The notes beneath the pieces were generated by a model. The model made no database searches. It was not told the origin of the DNA and worked only from the letters and a program-made list of their open reading frames with translations. The translations under genes and the position numbers were made by a program. From Bacteroidota bacterium (GTDB lineage Bacteria; Bacteroidota; Bacteroidia; Flavobacteriales; Flavobacteriaceae), in NCBI GenBank assembly GCA_022601215.1, contig JAHZIZ010000244.1, positions 1-5,754 of the forward strand: DNA of 5,754 nucleotides. The letters run 5' to 3'. Within the stretch, counting starts at the first letter, position 1, and every line of letters starts with the position of its first letter. Positions 1-5,754 of the stretch are shown here, one piece after another.

Positions 1-650
1 AATTTTTCTTTGGTCCTTTTTTCAAGGACCTTTTTATCTTCCTTCTTCTTTGTTTTCAGTAGATCCCGATCCCGTTTCATCTTTTCAATGTTGATTAGCT
101 TTTTTGGAGTCCAATGCTCCTTGGCATAGTCTGTATAATATGTATGGACATTTTCAAGGACACGAATATTTTCATCCAACCATTTTCTTTTGCTGTAATT
201 TGCACAACCTTGCATTTTCCATTCCAAGCGAAGAAATTCACTAGCTTCTTCAAAATATTCCTTGGCAAAGTGGGAGGCATCGGCATCCCTTATTATTTTG
301 TCCAATGGAGTTTGAGGTACAGCACCCATTCTTGTGGCAAGAATACAATCTGAAACCGCAGCTATGGTAGCAGAGTTCTCTCCATGTTTTGTTAGAAAAG
401 AGGTAGCAATTTCAACACTTTTTTCTTCATGTTTTTCGAACCCTTTTATATATCCAACATCGTGAAAAAGAACCGCTAACCAAAGAATGGTCATATCTTC
501 TTCAGAAAGAGACAACCCATCTGTCAATTCTTTCGTACTTTTAAGTACTCGTTGGGTATGCGTGTAATTATGATATAAACAGTTGCTTGGCAACTGATTA
601 GTTAGAAGTTCCTTTACATAGTTTTCACTTTTCAGAATAATGTCTGTCAT
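1..650 (-). CDS. HD-domain phosphohydrolase, N-terminal part of a probable Pycsar-effector-family (HD + DUF5706) protein; 3' end outside window
   Basis: This frame is open for 216 codons from ATG 650-648 to the window edge. An in-frame TGA at 659-657 lies three codons upstream, so this is the first possible ATG. Residues about 1-180 form an HD domain. H27 and H31 lie in a YHNYTHTQRV motif, the HD pair is H63-D64 in LFHDVGY, H74 follows, and the late aspartates are D122/D124 in IRDADASHF. Such domains bind divalent metal and usually hydrolyse phosphoesters, often of nucleotides. From about residue 183 the chain becomes Lys/Glu/Asp-rich and probably helical, like the linker that in flavobacterial homologues joins the HD domain to a two-helix membrane module (DUF5706). 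In Pycsar phage defence, PycTM proteins of the DUF5706 type respond to cyclic UMP or CMP. That half is not in the window, so the effector name rests on resemblance of the N-terminal half, recalled without a search. The gene diverges from the large lipoprotein gene. The HD fold is fairly sure; the defence role is not. Confidence 0.82.
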   Translation of the reverse strand, partial: MTDIILKSENYVKELLTNQLPSNCLYHNYTHTQRVLKSTKELTDGLSLSEEDMTILWLAVLFHDVGYIKGFEKHEEKSVEIATSFLTKHGENSATIAAVSDCILATRMGAVPQTPLDKIIRDADASHFAKEYFEEASEFLRLEWKMQGCANYSKRKWLDENIRVLENVHTYYTDYAKEHWTPKKLINIEKMKRDRDLLKTKKKEDKKVLEKRTKEK

Positions 651-669
651 GCCCAATCAATTAGATTAC

Positions 670-698
670 CAAATTACTAAATTTTAGCCTTAGTCAAC
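670..698 (-). promoter_or_regulatory. weak candidate promoter for the HD gene in the 52-bp divergent gap
   Basis: The gap between the divergent starts (651-702) is AT-rich. Read on the minus strand it has GTTGAC (698-693) and, 16 bases after that hexamer, TAATTTG (676-670). This resembles the Bacteroidota pattern of TTG near -33 and TAnnTTTG near -7, but the -7 box lacks one base of the consensus spacing. It would give a leader of roughly 10-15 bases before ATG 650. No convincing plus-strand box for the gene at 703 was found in the gap, so that promoter may lie inside the HD gene's 5' coding region. Neither start has a Shine-Dalgarno sequence. Confidence 0.25.
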
Positions 699-702
699 GA
701 TC

Positions 703-3700
703 ATGATTAAACTTTACAGATTTTGCAGTGTAGCCCTATTTTTAATACTCACAGGATGTGCCACTTATTCGGCTAAGCTTTCTCCTCAACCCAATACAGA
801 AGATAACTCTATTAGAAAGGTAAAAGAGAGTACTTTTTACTTTATAGGAGATGCTGGGTATGACAAAGATGGAACTGCCTCCGAGGCATTAGCGGCATTT
901 GGTAATTATACGGCATCATTAGATACTCAAAATGACCAACTTATTTTTTTAGGAGATAACGTTTATGAAAAAGGGATTCCCAAAGAAAAGGCTGATAACT
1001 ATAATGAAGCTAAGAATAGAATAGATCATCAAATTGCCGTGGCAGAACAATTTAAAGGAAAAACCATTTTTATTCCCGGAAATCATGATTGGTATAGTGG
1101 GTTGAGTGGTGTAAAGCGTCAAGAGAAATTAGTAGAGGCGGCACTTGGTAAAAATACCTTTCTGCCCGAAAATGGCTGCCCAATAGAGAAAGTTGATGTC
1201 ACTGAAAATGTAATAATATTGGCTTTAGATTCTCAATGGTTTATTGCAGATTGGGACCAACATCCTACGATAAATGATAATTGTGAAATAAAAAGTAGGA
1301 ACGACTTTTTCTTGGAGTTAGAAGGAGAATTAAAGAAGAATAATGAGAAGACCATTATCCTTGCTATGCATCACCCAGCATATACATATGGCCCCCATGG
1401 CGGAGGTTTTAATGTAGACAAACATTTGTTTCCATTTAAAACAAAAATACCATTGCCTGTTCTAGGTAGTCTTGTTACCCAATTACGATCTCAAGGCGGA
1501 GTATCACCACAGGATCGCTATAATAAACGTTATGATGAACTCATGGGTAGATTGCTCACCTTGGCGAAAGGGAGTGATAGACTAGTCATCGCATCGGGAC
1601 ATGAGCATACCTTGCAGTATATTGACAAGGATGGAGTAAAGCAGATTGTCTCTGGTTCTGGATCTAAGGAATCACCTGTTAAGCTAGGCGAAGGAGCTCA
1701 ATTTGTTACTGGAAGACAAGGTTTTGTGCAGCTAGATGTTTTCACTGATGGCTCATCGAATGTCACTTATTTTGAAGTGCAGGAAGGAGGTGGTGTTAGC
1801 GCTGTTTTTAATACCAATGTACATGCTGGTCATGAGACTTTTGACACAGCCAATTTACCATCTTCATTTGAGCCTACAATTGAAACGAGTGCTTATAACA
1901 GAGAATCGACCAACAAGGGAAATAGCTATAATTGGTTTTGGGGCGATCATTATCGATATGTTTATGGTACCGATATCAAAGTCCCCGTGATTACCTTGGA
2001 TACATTAATGGGTGGAGTTACGATAGCTAGAAAGGGAGGAGGGCATCAAACACGTTCTTTGCGATTGTTAGATCAGGATGGACGTAATTTTGCCATGCGA
2101 GCTGTTAAGAAAAGTGCAGTTCAGTTCTTACAAAGTGTAGCTTTTAAAGATAACTATGTTGAAAACGATTTTAAAGAGACATTAACCGAAGAAGTCATTT
2201 TAGATTTCTATACGGCAAGTCATCCTTATGGCTCTTTTGTCGTAGGACCTTTGGCAGATGCTATTGGAGTATATCATACCAATCCTAAGTTGATGTATGT
2301 TCCTAAACACAAGGCGCTTGGAAAATATAATGCCGAATTTGGAGACGAGTTATATATCGTTGAAGAACGTCCAGATGATGATTTTTTGGATGTTGCTTCT
2401 TTTGGGAAACCAGAAGCTATTGAGAGTACAGCCGATGTGTTAAAAAAGCTTAGAAAGGATGAGAAATATATGATGGATCATGAAGCCTTTATAAAGGCGC
2501 GCCTTTTTGATATGTTACTGGGCGATTGGGATCGACACCAAGACCAATGGAGGTGGTCTCGATTCGATATCGATGGAAAGAAAGTATACAGACCCATTCC
2601 TAGGGATAGGGATCAGGTTTTTTCAAATTATGATGGAGCACTCCTTGATGTGCTAAAGGTAATCATACCTGCGACCAAGCAGTTTCAGGAGTACGATGGA
2701 GAATTAAAGGACGTAAAATGGATCAATCTTGCAGGTATTCGTATTGACAGAGCATTTACTGAAGGCGCTACGATTGAAGATTGGAAAGCGCAGGCTACTT
2801 ATATCACAGAACATCTAACCGATACTGCGATTGATGATGCTTTTAAACAGTTGCCTAGCGAAGTACAAGATGATACCATGGAAAAGATTAAGACGAAATT
2901 GAAACAGCGTAGAGGTAATCTCTATGATGTCGCTATGCGCTATTACCAGTATTTGTCTAAACTGGTTGTGATAACGGGTACTGACAAGGATGATTATTTT
3001 GAAATTATACGCGAAGATAATCGTACCAAGGTTTCCGTTTCCAGAATTAAAAATGGCGAAAAACAATTGCCTTATAAAACCCGTATTATTCCTTCTGAAG
3101 AGACGAATGAAATTTGGATCTATGGTTTGGATGATGATGATCAGTTTGCGGTGAGTGGGAATGGAAGTAAGCCTATCTTTACAAGAATTATTGGCGGCCA
3201 AAATAATGATAGTTATACTATTGAAAATGGTAATAATGTGAAAGTACACGATCATAAAAGCAAACCCAATACAATCCTGAAAAAAGGAGGAGCTTCGGTG
3301 CGCTTGTCGGATTCATATCAGATTAACAATTATGACTACAGTAAGCATATAAGTAGAATGAACTCCCTTTTACCTTCAATAGGGGCTAACCCTGATGACG
3401 GTTTAAAAATTGGATTGCAAGACACTTATGTGATAAAAGGGTTTAAGACGGACCCTTTTCATCAGAAACACCAGGTAAGGGCAGGTTATTATTTTGCTAC
3501 GGAAGGGTTTGATGTAGCCTATAATGGAGAGTTTGCGGACACTTTTGGACATTGGAATTTGCTGTTGGAAGGTCACTTTACTAGCGAAAATTTCACACGT
3601 AACTTCTTTGGTTTCGGGAATAATTCTGCCGATTTAGACGAAGATCTCGATCTCGATTTTAATCGAATTAAAACAGGGATTCTTAGTGGAAAGATAGGGA

Positions 3701-4398
3701 TTGCGAAAGATGGAGATTACGGCAGTAGGTTGGTGCTTTCTGCTGGTTTTGAGAATATTGAGGTTGAAGCTACTTCAGGTAGATTTACAACCGATTTTTT
3801 TGACGCTTCACCCGAGACTTTTGAAGCTAAAAACTTCGCCTCAGCCGAAATGAATTACAGTTATTCCAGCCATGATAATGGCGCAGCACCTAGTAGAGGA
3901 ATGTTCTTTAAGTTAAACACCGGGATAAGAACAAACCTAGAGGAAACGGATCGCACTTATGGATACATTAATCCAGGGCTTCAGTTTTATAATTCACTGA
4001 GTAAAAATCGAAGACTTGTGCTTAAAACCATGGCCCGCGGACAGTTCAACATTGGAGATCAGTTCGAGTTTTATCAAGCTGCGACACTAGGAGCAGGAGA
4101 TGGTTTACGCGGGTATCGAACTCAGCGCTTTAGTGGTGAAAGCGCGTTGGCCTTGGGTGCCGACCTCCGCTATAGTTTTGCAAAATTTAAAACAGGACTG
4201 TTGCCGTTGCAATTAGGTGTTTTTGGAGGAGCCGACACAGGAAGGGTTTGGTTAGATGGAGAAGATAGCGATGTATGGCACAGTGATTTCGGTGGAGGAC
4301 TCTGGATCAATGCTGTTGATGCGATTTCTGGCCAACTAGGAATCTTTAGTGGTGGAGATGGAATGCGTATATCGTTTGGATTTGGAGTGAGCCTATAG
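703..4398 (+). CDS. Outer-membrane lipoprotein fusing a PAP-like metallophosphoesterase, a kinase-like domain and an Omp85/TamA-type barrel
   Basis: The 1231-residue product starts at the first ATG after an in-frame TAG (691-693). Residues 1-19 are a lipoprotein signal with lipobox LTGC (C19). Residues about 43-350 are a metallophosphoesterase with the purple-acid-phosphatase motif order: GDAG (D50), GDNVY (D85, Y88), GNHDW (N127, H128), MHHP (H223/H224) and GHEH (H300, H302). Residues about 410-750 resemble an atypical kinase: a glycine-rich turn at 445-447 before SLRL, a basic AMRAVKK strand (464-470), GDWDRH (607-612) and IPRDRD (632-637). Residues about 755-860 are a beta-rich, Asp/Gly-rich linker. 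Residues about 900-1231 look like a beta-barrel ending in alternating hydrophobic strands, with the Omp85 signature LRGY at 1135-1138. No POTRA repeats were recognised. The protein should sit in the outer membrane, with its globular part probably periplasmic. Substrate and partners are unknown. Phosphatase and barrel calls are strong; the kinase-like call is inference. Confidence 0.9.
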   Translation: MIKLYRFCSVALFLILTGCATYSAKLSPQPNTEDNSIRKVKESTFYFIGDAGYDKDGTASEALAAFGNYTASLDTQNDQLIFLGDNVYEKGIPKEKADNYNEAKNRIDHQIAVAEQFKGKTIFIPGNHDWYSGLSGVKRQEKLVEAALGKNTFLPENGCPIEKVDVTENVIILALDSQWFIADWDQHPTINDNCEIKSRNDFFLELEGELKKNNEKTIILAMHHPAYTYGPHGGGFNVDKHLFPFKTKIPLPVLGSLVTQLRSQGGVSPQDRYNKRYDELMGRLLTLAKGSDRLVIASGHEHTLQYIDKDGVKQIVSGSGSKESPVKLGEGAQFVTGRQGFVQLDVFTDGSSNVTYFEVQEGGGVSAVFNTNVHAGHETFDTANLPSSFEPTIETSAYNRESTNKGNSYNWFWGDHYRYVYGTDIKVPVITLDTLMGGVTIARKGGGHQTRSLRLLDQDGRNFAMRAVKKSAVQFLQSVAFKDNYVENDFKETLTEEVILDFYTASHPYGSFVVGPLADAIGVYHTNPKLMYVPKHKALGKYNAEFGDELYIVEERPDDDFLDVASFGKPEAIESTADVLKKLRKDEKYMMDHEAFIKARLFDMLLGDWDRHQDQWRWSRFDIDGKKVYRPIPRDRDQVFSNYDGALLDVLKVIIPATKQFQEYDGELKDVKWINLAGIRIDRAFTEGATIEDWKAQATYITEHLTDTAIDDAFKQLPSEVQDDTMEKIKTKLKQRRGNLYDVAMRYYQYLSKLVVITGTDKDDYFEIIREDNRTKVSVSRIKNGEKQLPYKTRIIPSEETNEIWIYGLDDDDQFAVSGNGSKPIFTRIIGGQNNDSYTIENGNNVKVHDHKSKPNTILKKGGASVRLSDSYQINNYDYSKHISRMNSLLPSIGANPDDGLKIGLQDTYVIKGFKTDPFHQKHQVRAGYYFATEGFDVAYNGEFADTFGHWNLLLEGHFTSENFTRNFFGFGNNSADLDEDLDLDFNRIKTGILSGKIGIAKDGDYGSRLVLSAGFENIEVEATSGRFTTDFFDASPETFEAKNFASAEMNYSYSSHDNGAAPSRGMFFKLNTGIRTNLEETDRTYGYINPGLQFYNSLSKNRRLVLKTMARGQFNIGDQFEFYQAATLGAGDGLRGYRTQRFSGESALALGADLRYSFAKFKTGLLPLQLGVFGGADTGRVWLDGEDSDVWHSDFGGGLWINAVDAISGQLGIFSGGDGMRISFGFGVSL
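4393..4398. other. Overlapping convergent stop codons forming the palindrome CTATAG
   Basis: The plus-strand gene ends with TAG at 4396-4398. The minus-strand gene ends with TAG on the complement of 4395-4393. Together these six bases are the self-complementary CTATAG, so the coding regions overlap by exactly their two stop codons. There is no space for an intergenic terminator, and I saw no GC-rich hairpin followed by a T run within about 70 bases on the downstream side of the large gene. Confidence 0.95.
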
Positions 4399-5250
4399 AC
4401 GCAATAGATATAAATTACCGCCTTTTCCTTTGGAGCGTTCGTCTGCAATAAATAATTCGTTTTCATTTTTAAACGAGATGCTTTCCTTTTGAGAAGTATG
4501 CTTTAATTTTATTTTTTCAATACTTCCATGTGCAAAGTTATCATCTATATAATCTTTAATAATCCAAACTTTATTATAGGATAGCAATGCAATTGTGCCG
4601 GTAGCATGATGAACAGCTGCACTTGTAATTTGGCAATCGGATGAATCATCACACGTTTTAATTTCGCCTATGAAAATTGCAACCTGTTCTCCTTCCTTGG
4701 CTGGAAGCTTATATATTTTAGTGGTGCCATCATAATGCTTGGATCGATTTCTTGTAAACAAATAAAAGTACTCATTGAGGTAGATAAAGGATTCTACATC
4801 ATAGCTTTTATCTTTTACCTTGGGGGGAAATGCTAACTGATCATGAAAACTAAATGAAGTTATTTTAGGCGTAATTCGTCGCTTATCTGCGGTATTTGGT
4901 GTCGCTATATGGTAGATAGTGAGATCAGTACGATTACTAATATTGTTACCAAAATCACCTATATAGAGTGAGCCATCAGGATGACTAGCGAGATCTTCCC
5001 AGTCAATATTTGTGGCACCTTTTACTCGGATTGTTTGCACATTCTTCCCTGTATTTACATTGATGTTGTAAAGCTCTGGAGGATTTCTAGAATCATTGAC
5101 GGCCCATATTGATTCTTGTGCGGGATAGTATTCAATTCCACTTACTTCATTTAATTTACTGGGAAGGTCGGTAGCAAGGACTAACTTTCCAAAGTTTTGA
5201 CAACTTACAGAGAAGCTTGATAGTATTAAAAGCGATAGGACTTTATTCAT
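4393..5250 (-). CDS. Predicted envelope lipoprotein with phytase-like beta-propeller repeats, function unknown
   Basis: The 285-residue product begins with a short export signal: K3, a hydrophobic stretch at 4-13, then SVSC with C17 as the likely lipidated cysteine. The lipobox is weak because Ser occupies the -3 position, so ordinary signal-peptidase cleavage is possible. After C17 there is no acidic cluster of the kind that exports Bacteroidota lipoproteins to the surface, which favours the periplasm. The mature part reads as successive beta-propeller blades: NEVSGIEY (34-41) with WAVND (49-53), DWEDLA (83-88) with LYIGDFGNN (95-103), YDVESF (150-155) with YLFTRN (163-168), ITSAAV (208-213) with LLSYNKVW (222-229), and KESISF (255-260) with LFIADE (266-271). 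Repeated acidic residues (E85, D86, D99, E153, E256) recall the pore-facing ligands of phytase-like or SdiA-regulated-type propellers, a similarity recalled rather than searched. C200 and C206 could form a disulfide. The gene is convergent with the large fusion and divergent from cysQ, so it is probably monocistronic. Confidence 0.82.
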   Translation of the reverse strand: MNKVLSLLILSSFSVSCQNFGKLVLATDLPSKLNEVSGIEYYPAQESIWAVNDSRNPPELYNINVNTGKNVQTIRVKGATNIDWEDLASHPDGSLYIGDFGNNISNRTDLTIYHIATPNTADKRRITPKITSFSFHDQLAFPPKVKDKSYDVESFIYLNEYFYLFTRNRSKHYDGTTKIYKLPAKEGEQVAIFIGEIKTCDDSSDCQITSAAVHHATGTIALLSYNKVWIIKDYIDDNFAHGSIEKIKLKHTSQKESISFKNENELFIADERSKGKGGNLYLLRL

Positions 5251-5261
5251 TGTTATAAAAG

Positions 5262-5273
5262 TAATAATTATTA
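5262..5273. repeat. 12-bp perfect AT palindrome in the divergent gap
   Basis: TAATAATTATTA is its own reverse complement. It lies 12 bases upstream of the propeller gene start and overlaps the -33 zone of the proposed cysQ promoter. That is a plausible place for a dimeric regulator, but in such AT-rich DNA it may be chance. A minus-strand TACTTTTA (5263-5256), one base from TAnnTTTG, overlaps it and could be the -7 box of the propeller gene, though no matching -33 element is seen. Confidence 0.35.
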
Positions 5274-5301
5274 TGATATACGGCTATTTATTGTAAATTT
5301 G
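5271..5301 (+). promoter_or_regulatory. Probable Bacteroidota-type promoter of cysQ
   Basis: TAAATTTG at 5294-5301 is a full match to the Bacteroidota -7 consensus TAnnTTTG. TTATG at 5271-5275, 18 bases upstream, is a weak version of the -33 TTG element. Transcription would begin near 5305, leaving a leader of about 15 bases before ATG 5320. No Shine-Dalgarno sequence follows, which is usual in this phylum. Confidence 0.6.
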
Positions 5302-5319
5302 CACCCTGATTTACCCCCT

Positions 5320-5754
5320 ATGAAATCTTACTTAAAAACAGCTATAACTGCTGCCATTAATGGTGGTAAGGCAATAATGGAAGTGTATGCAACCGATTTT
5401 GATGTTACAATTAAGGGAGATGATTCTCCATTGACAATTGCAGATCAAAAGTGTAATGACATCATTAACACCTATTTGGTGGACACTCCTTTTCCAATTA
5501 TTTCTGAAGAAAATAAGCAAACGGACTATAGTGAGCGCAAGAAATGGAGTAGTTGTTGGATTGTGGATCCTTTGGATGGAACCAAGGAATTTATCAAACG
5601 AAACGGCGAGTTTACCGTTAATATTGCTTTGGTGAAAGACGGGGTTCCGGTATTAGGGGTGATTTATGTACCTGTTACTAAAACCCTGTATTTTACTTCT
5701 GAAACAGCCAAGGAATCTTACAAGATAAACCTATCTTCTGAAGAAATGTCCACA
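5320..5754 (+). CDS. cysQ: 3'(2'),5'-bisphosphate nucleotidase CysQ, N-terminal 145 residues; 3' end outside window
   Basis: CysQ is a cytoplasmic, magnesium-dependent and usually lithium-sensitive phosphatase. It converts 3'-phosphoadenosine 5'-phosphate (pAp), the by-product of PAPS use, to AMP, and supports sulfate assimilation. The frame is open for 145 codons to the window edge. Motifs of the inositol-monophosphatase superfamily appear in order: SPLTIAD (36-42), ISEE (61-64, with E64 the expected metal ligand), and DPLDGTKEF (83-91, with D83 and D86 as metal ligands). The following sequence, with FTVNIAL at 98-104, is typical of CysQ rather than of inositol monophosphatase proper. The remaining family motif, a WD followed by a Gly pair, would lie past base 5754. 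The N-terminus matches the usual family start, so ATG 5320 is chosen; no Shine-Dalgarno is present. In flavobacteria cysQ is often followed by sulfate uptake and activation genes, which cannot be checked here. Confidence 0.93.
   Translation, partial: MKSYLKTAITAAINGGKAIMEVYATDFDVTIKGDDSPLTIADQKCNDIINTYLVDTPFPIISEENKQTDYSERKKWSSCWIVDPLDGTKEFIKRNGEFTVNIALVKDGVPVLGVIYVPVTKTLYFTSETAKESYKINLSSEEMST

Noticed and set aside
12..30. Perfect 7-bp inverted repeat GGTCCTT / AAGGACC with a 5-base loop
   Set aside because: It lies inside the HD gene's coding region in Lys-rich codons, has no T run positioned as a terminator, and the gene reads through it.
581..595. Perfect 6-bp inverted repeat AGTTGC-TTG-GCAACT
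   Set aside because: It is within the coding region for a conserved stretch of the HD domain (around residues 19-24); short stems like this are expected by chance.
677..687. Small inverted repeat CTAAA-T-TTTAG in the divergent gap
   Set aside because: Five base pairs in AT-rich DNA is too little to support an operator.
2815..3255. Open frame of 146 codons on the minus strand
   Set aside because: It lies wholly inside the well-supported 1231-residue gene and its translation is Ile/Phe-rich with no recognisable domain, typical of an antisense shadow.
3643..3657. Tandem GATCTC repeat (two and a half copies)
   Set aside because: It encodes an alternating Asp-Leu stretch in a probable barrel loop (residues 981-985); too short to be a meaningful repeat element.
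4399..4470. Search for an intrinsic terminator after the large gene
   Set aside because: No GC-rich hairpin followed by a T run was seen; the region codes for the end of the opposite gene.

Overview
The window looks like a stretch of chromosome from a member of the Bacteroidota, most likely a flavobacterium (Flavobacteriaceae). The evidence is AT-rich DNA, no Shine-Dalgarno sequence before any of the four starts, a TAnnTTTG-type -7 promoter box upstream of the last gene, and protein families typical of that group. It is almost fully coding, with four genes. The first and last run off the window edges.

Layout: (1) 650-1, minus strand, 5' part of an HD-domain protein. Its sequence and its Lys/Glu-rich tail match the N-terminal half of the HD + DUF5706 proteins now called Pycsar-system effector family. 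The diagnostic membrane half would lie beyond base 1. (2) A 52-bp divergent gap. (3) 703-4398, plus strand, a 1231-residue lipoprotein with three recognisable parts: a purple-acid-phosphatase-like metallophosphoesterase, a middle domain with the hallmarks of an atypical (CotH/Fam20-like) kinase fold, and a C-terminal Omp85/TamA-type outer-membrane barrel. An acidic, repeat-like linker precedes the barrel. (4) 5250-4393, minus strand, a 285-residue predicted lipoprotein with a phytase-like beta-propeller pattern. It is convergent with the large gene, and the two stop codons together form the palindrome CTATAG. (5) A 69-bp divergent gap with a good -7 box and a 12-bp palindrome. (6) 5320-5754, plus strand, the 5' part of cysQ, encoding 3'(2'),5'-bisphosphate nucleotidase.

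The genes do not form an operon: strands run -, +, -, +, so each gene is probably transcribed separately. Two products should sit in the cell envelope (the large fusion and the propeller lipoprotein), CysQ in the cytoplasm, and the HD protein probably at the inner membrane. The most unusual object is the large fusion, where a phosphate-removing domain and a possible phosphate-transferring domain are carried on one outer-membrane barrel. I saw no mobile element, CRISPR array, tRNA or rRNA, and there is no gene-free stretch longer than 69 bp.
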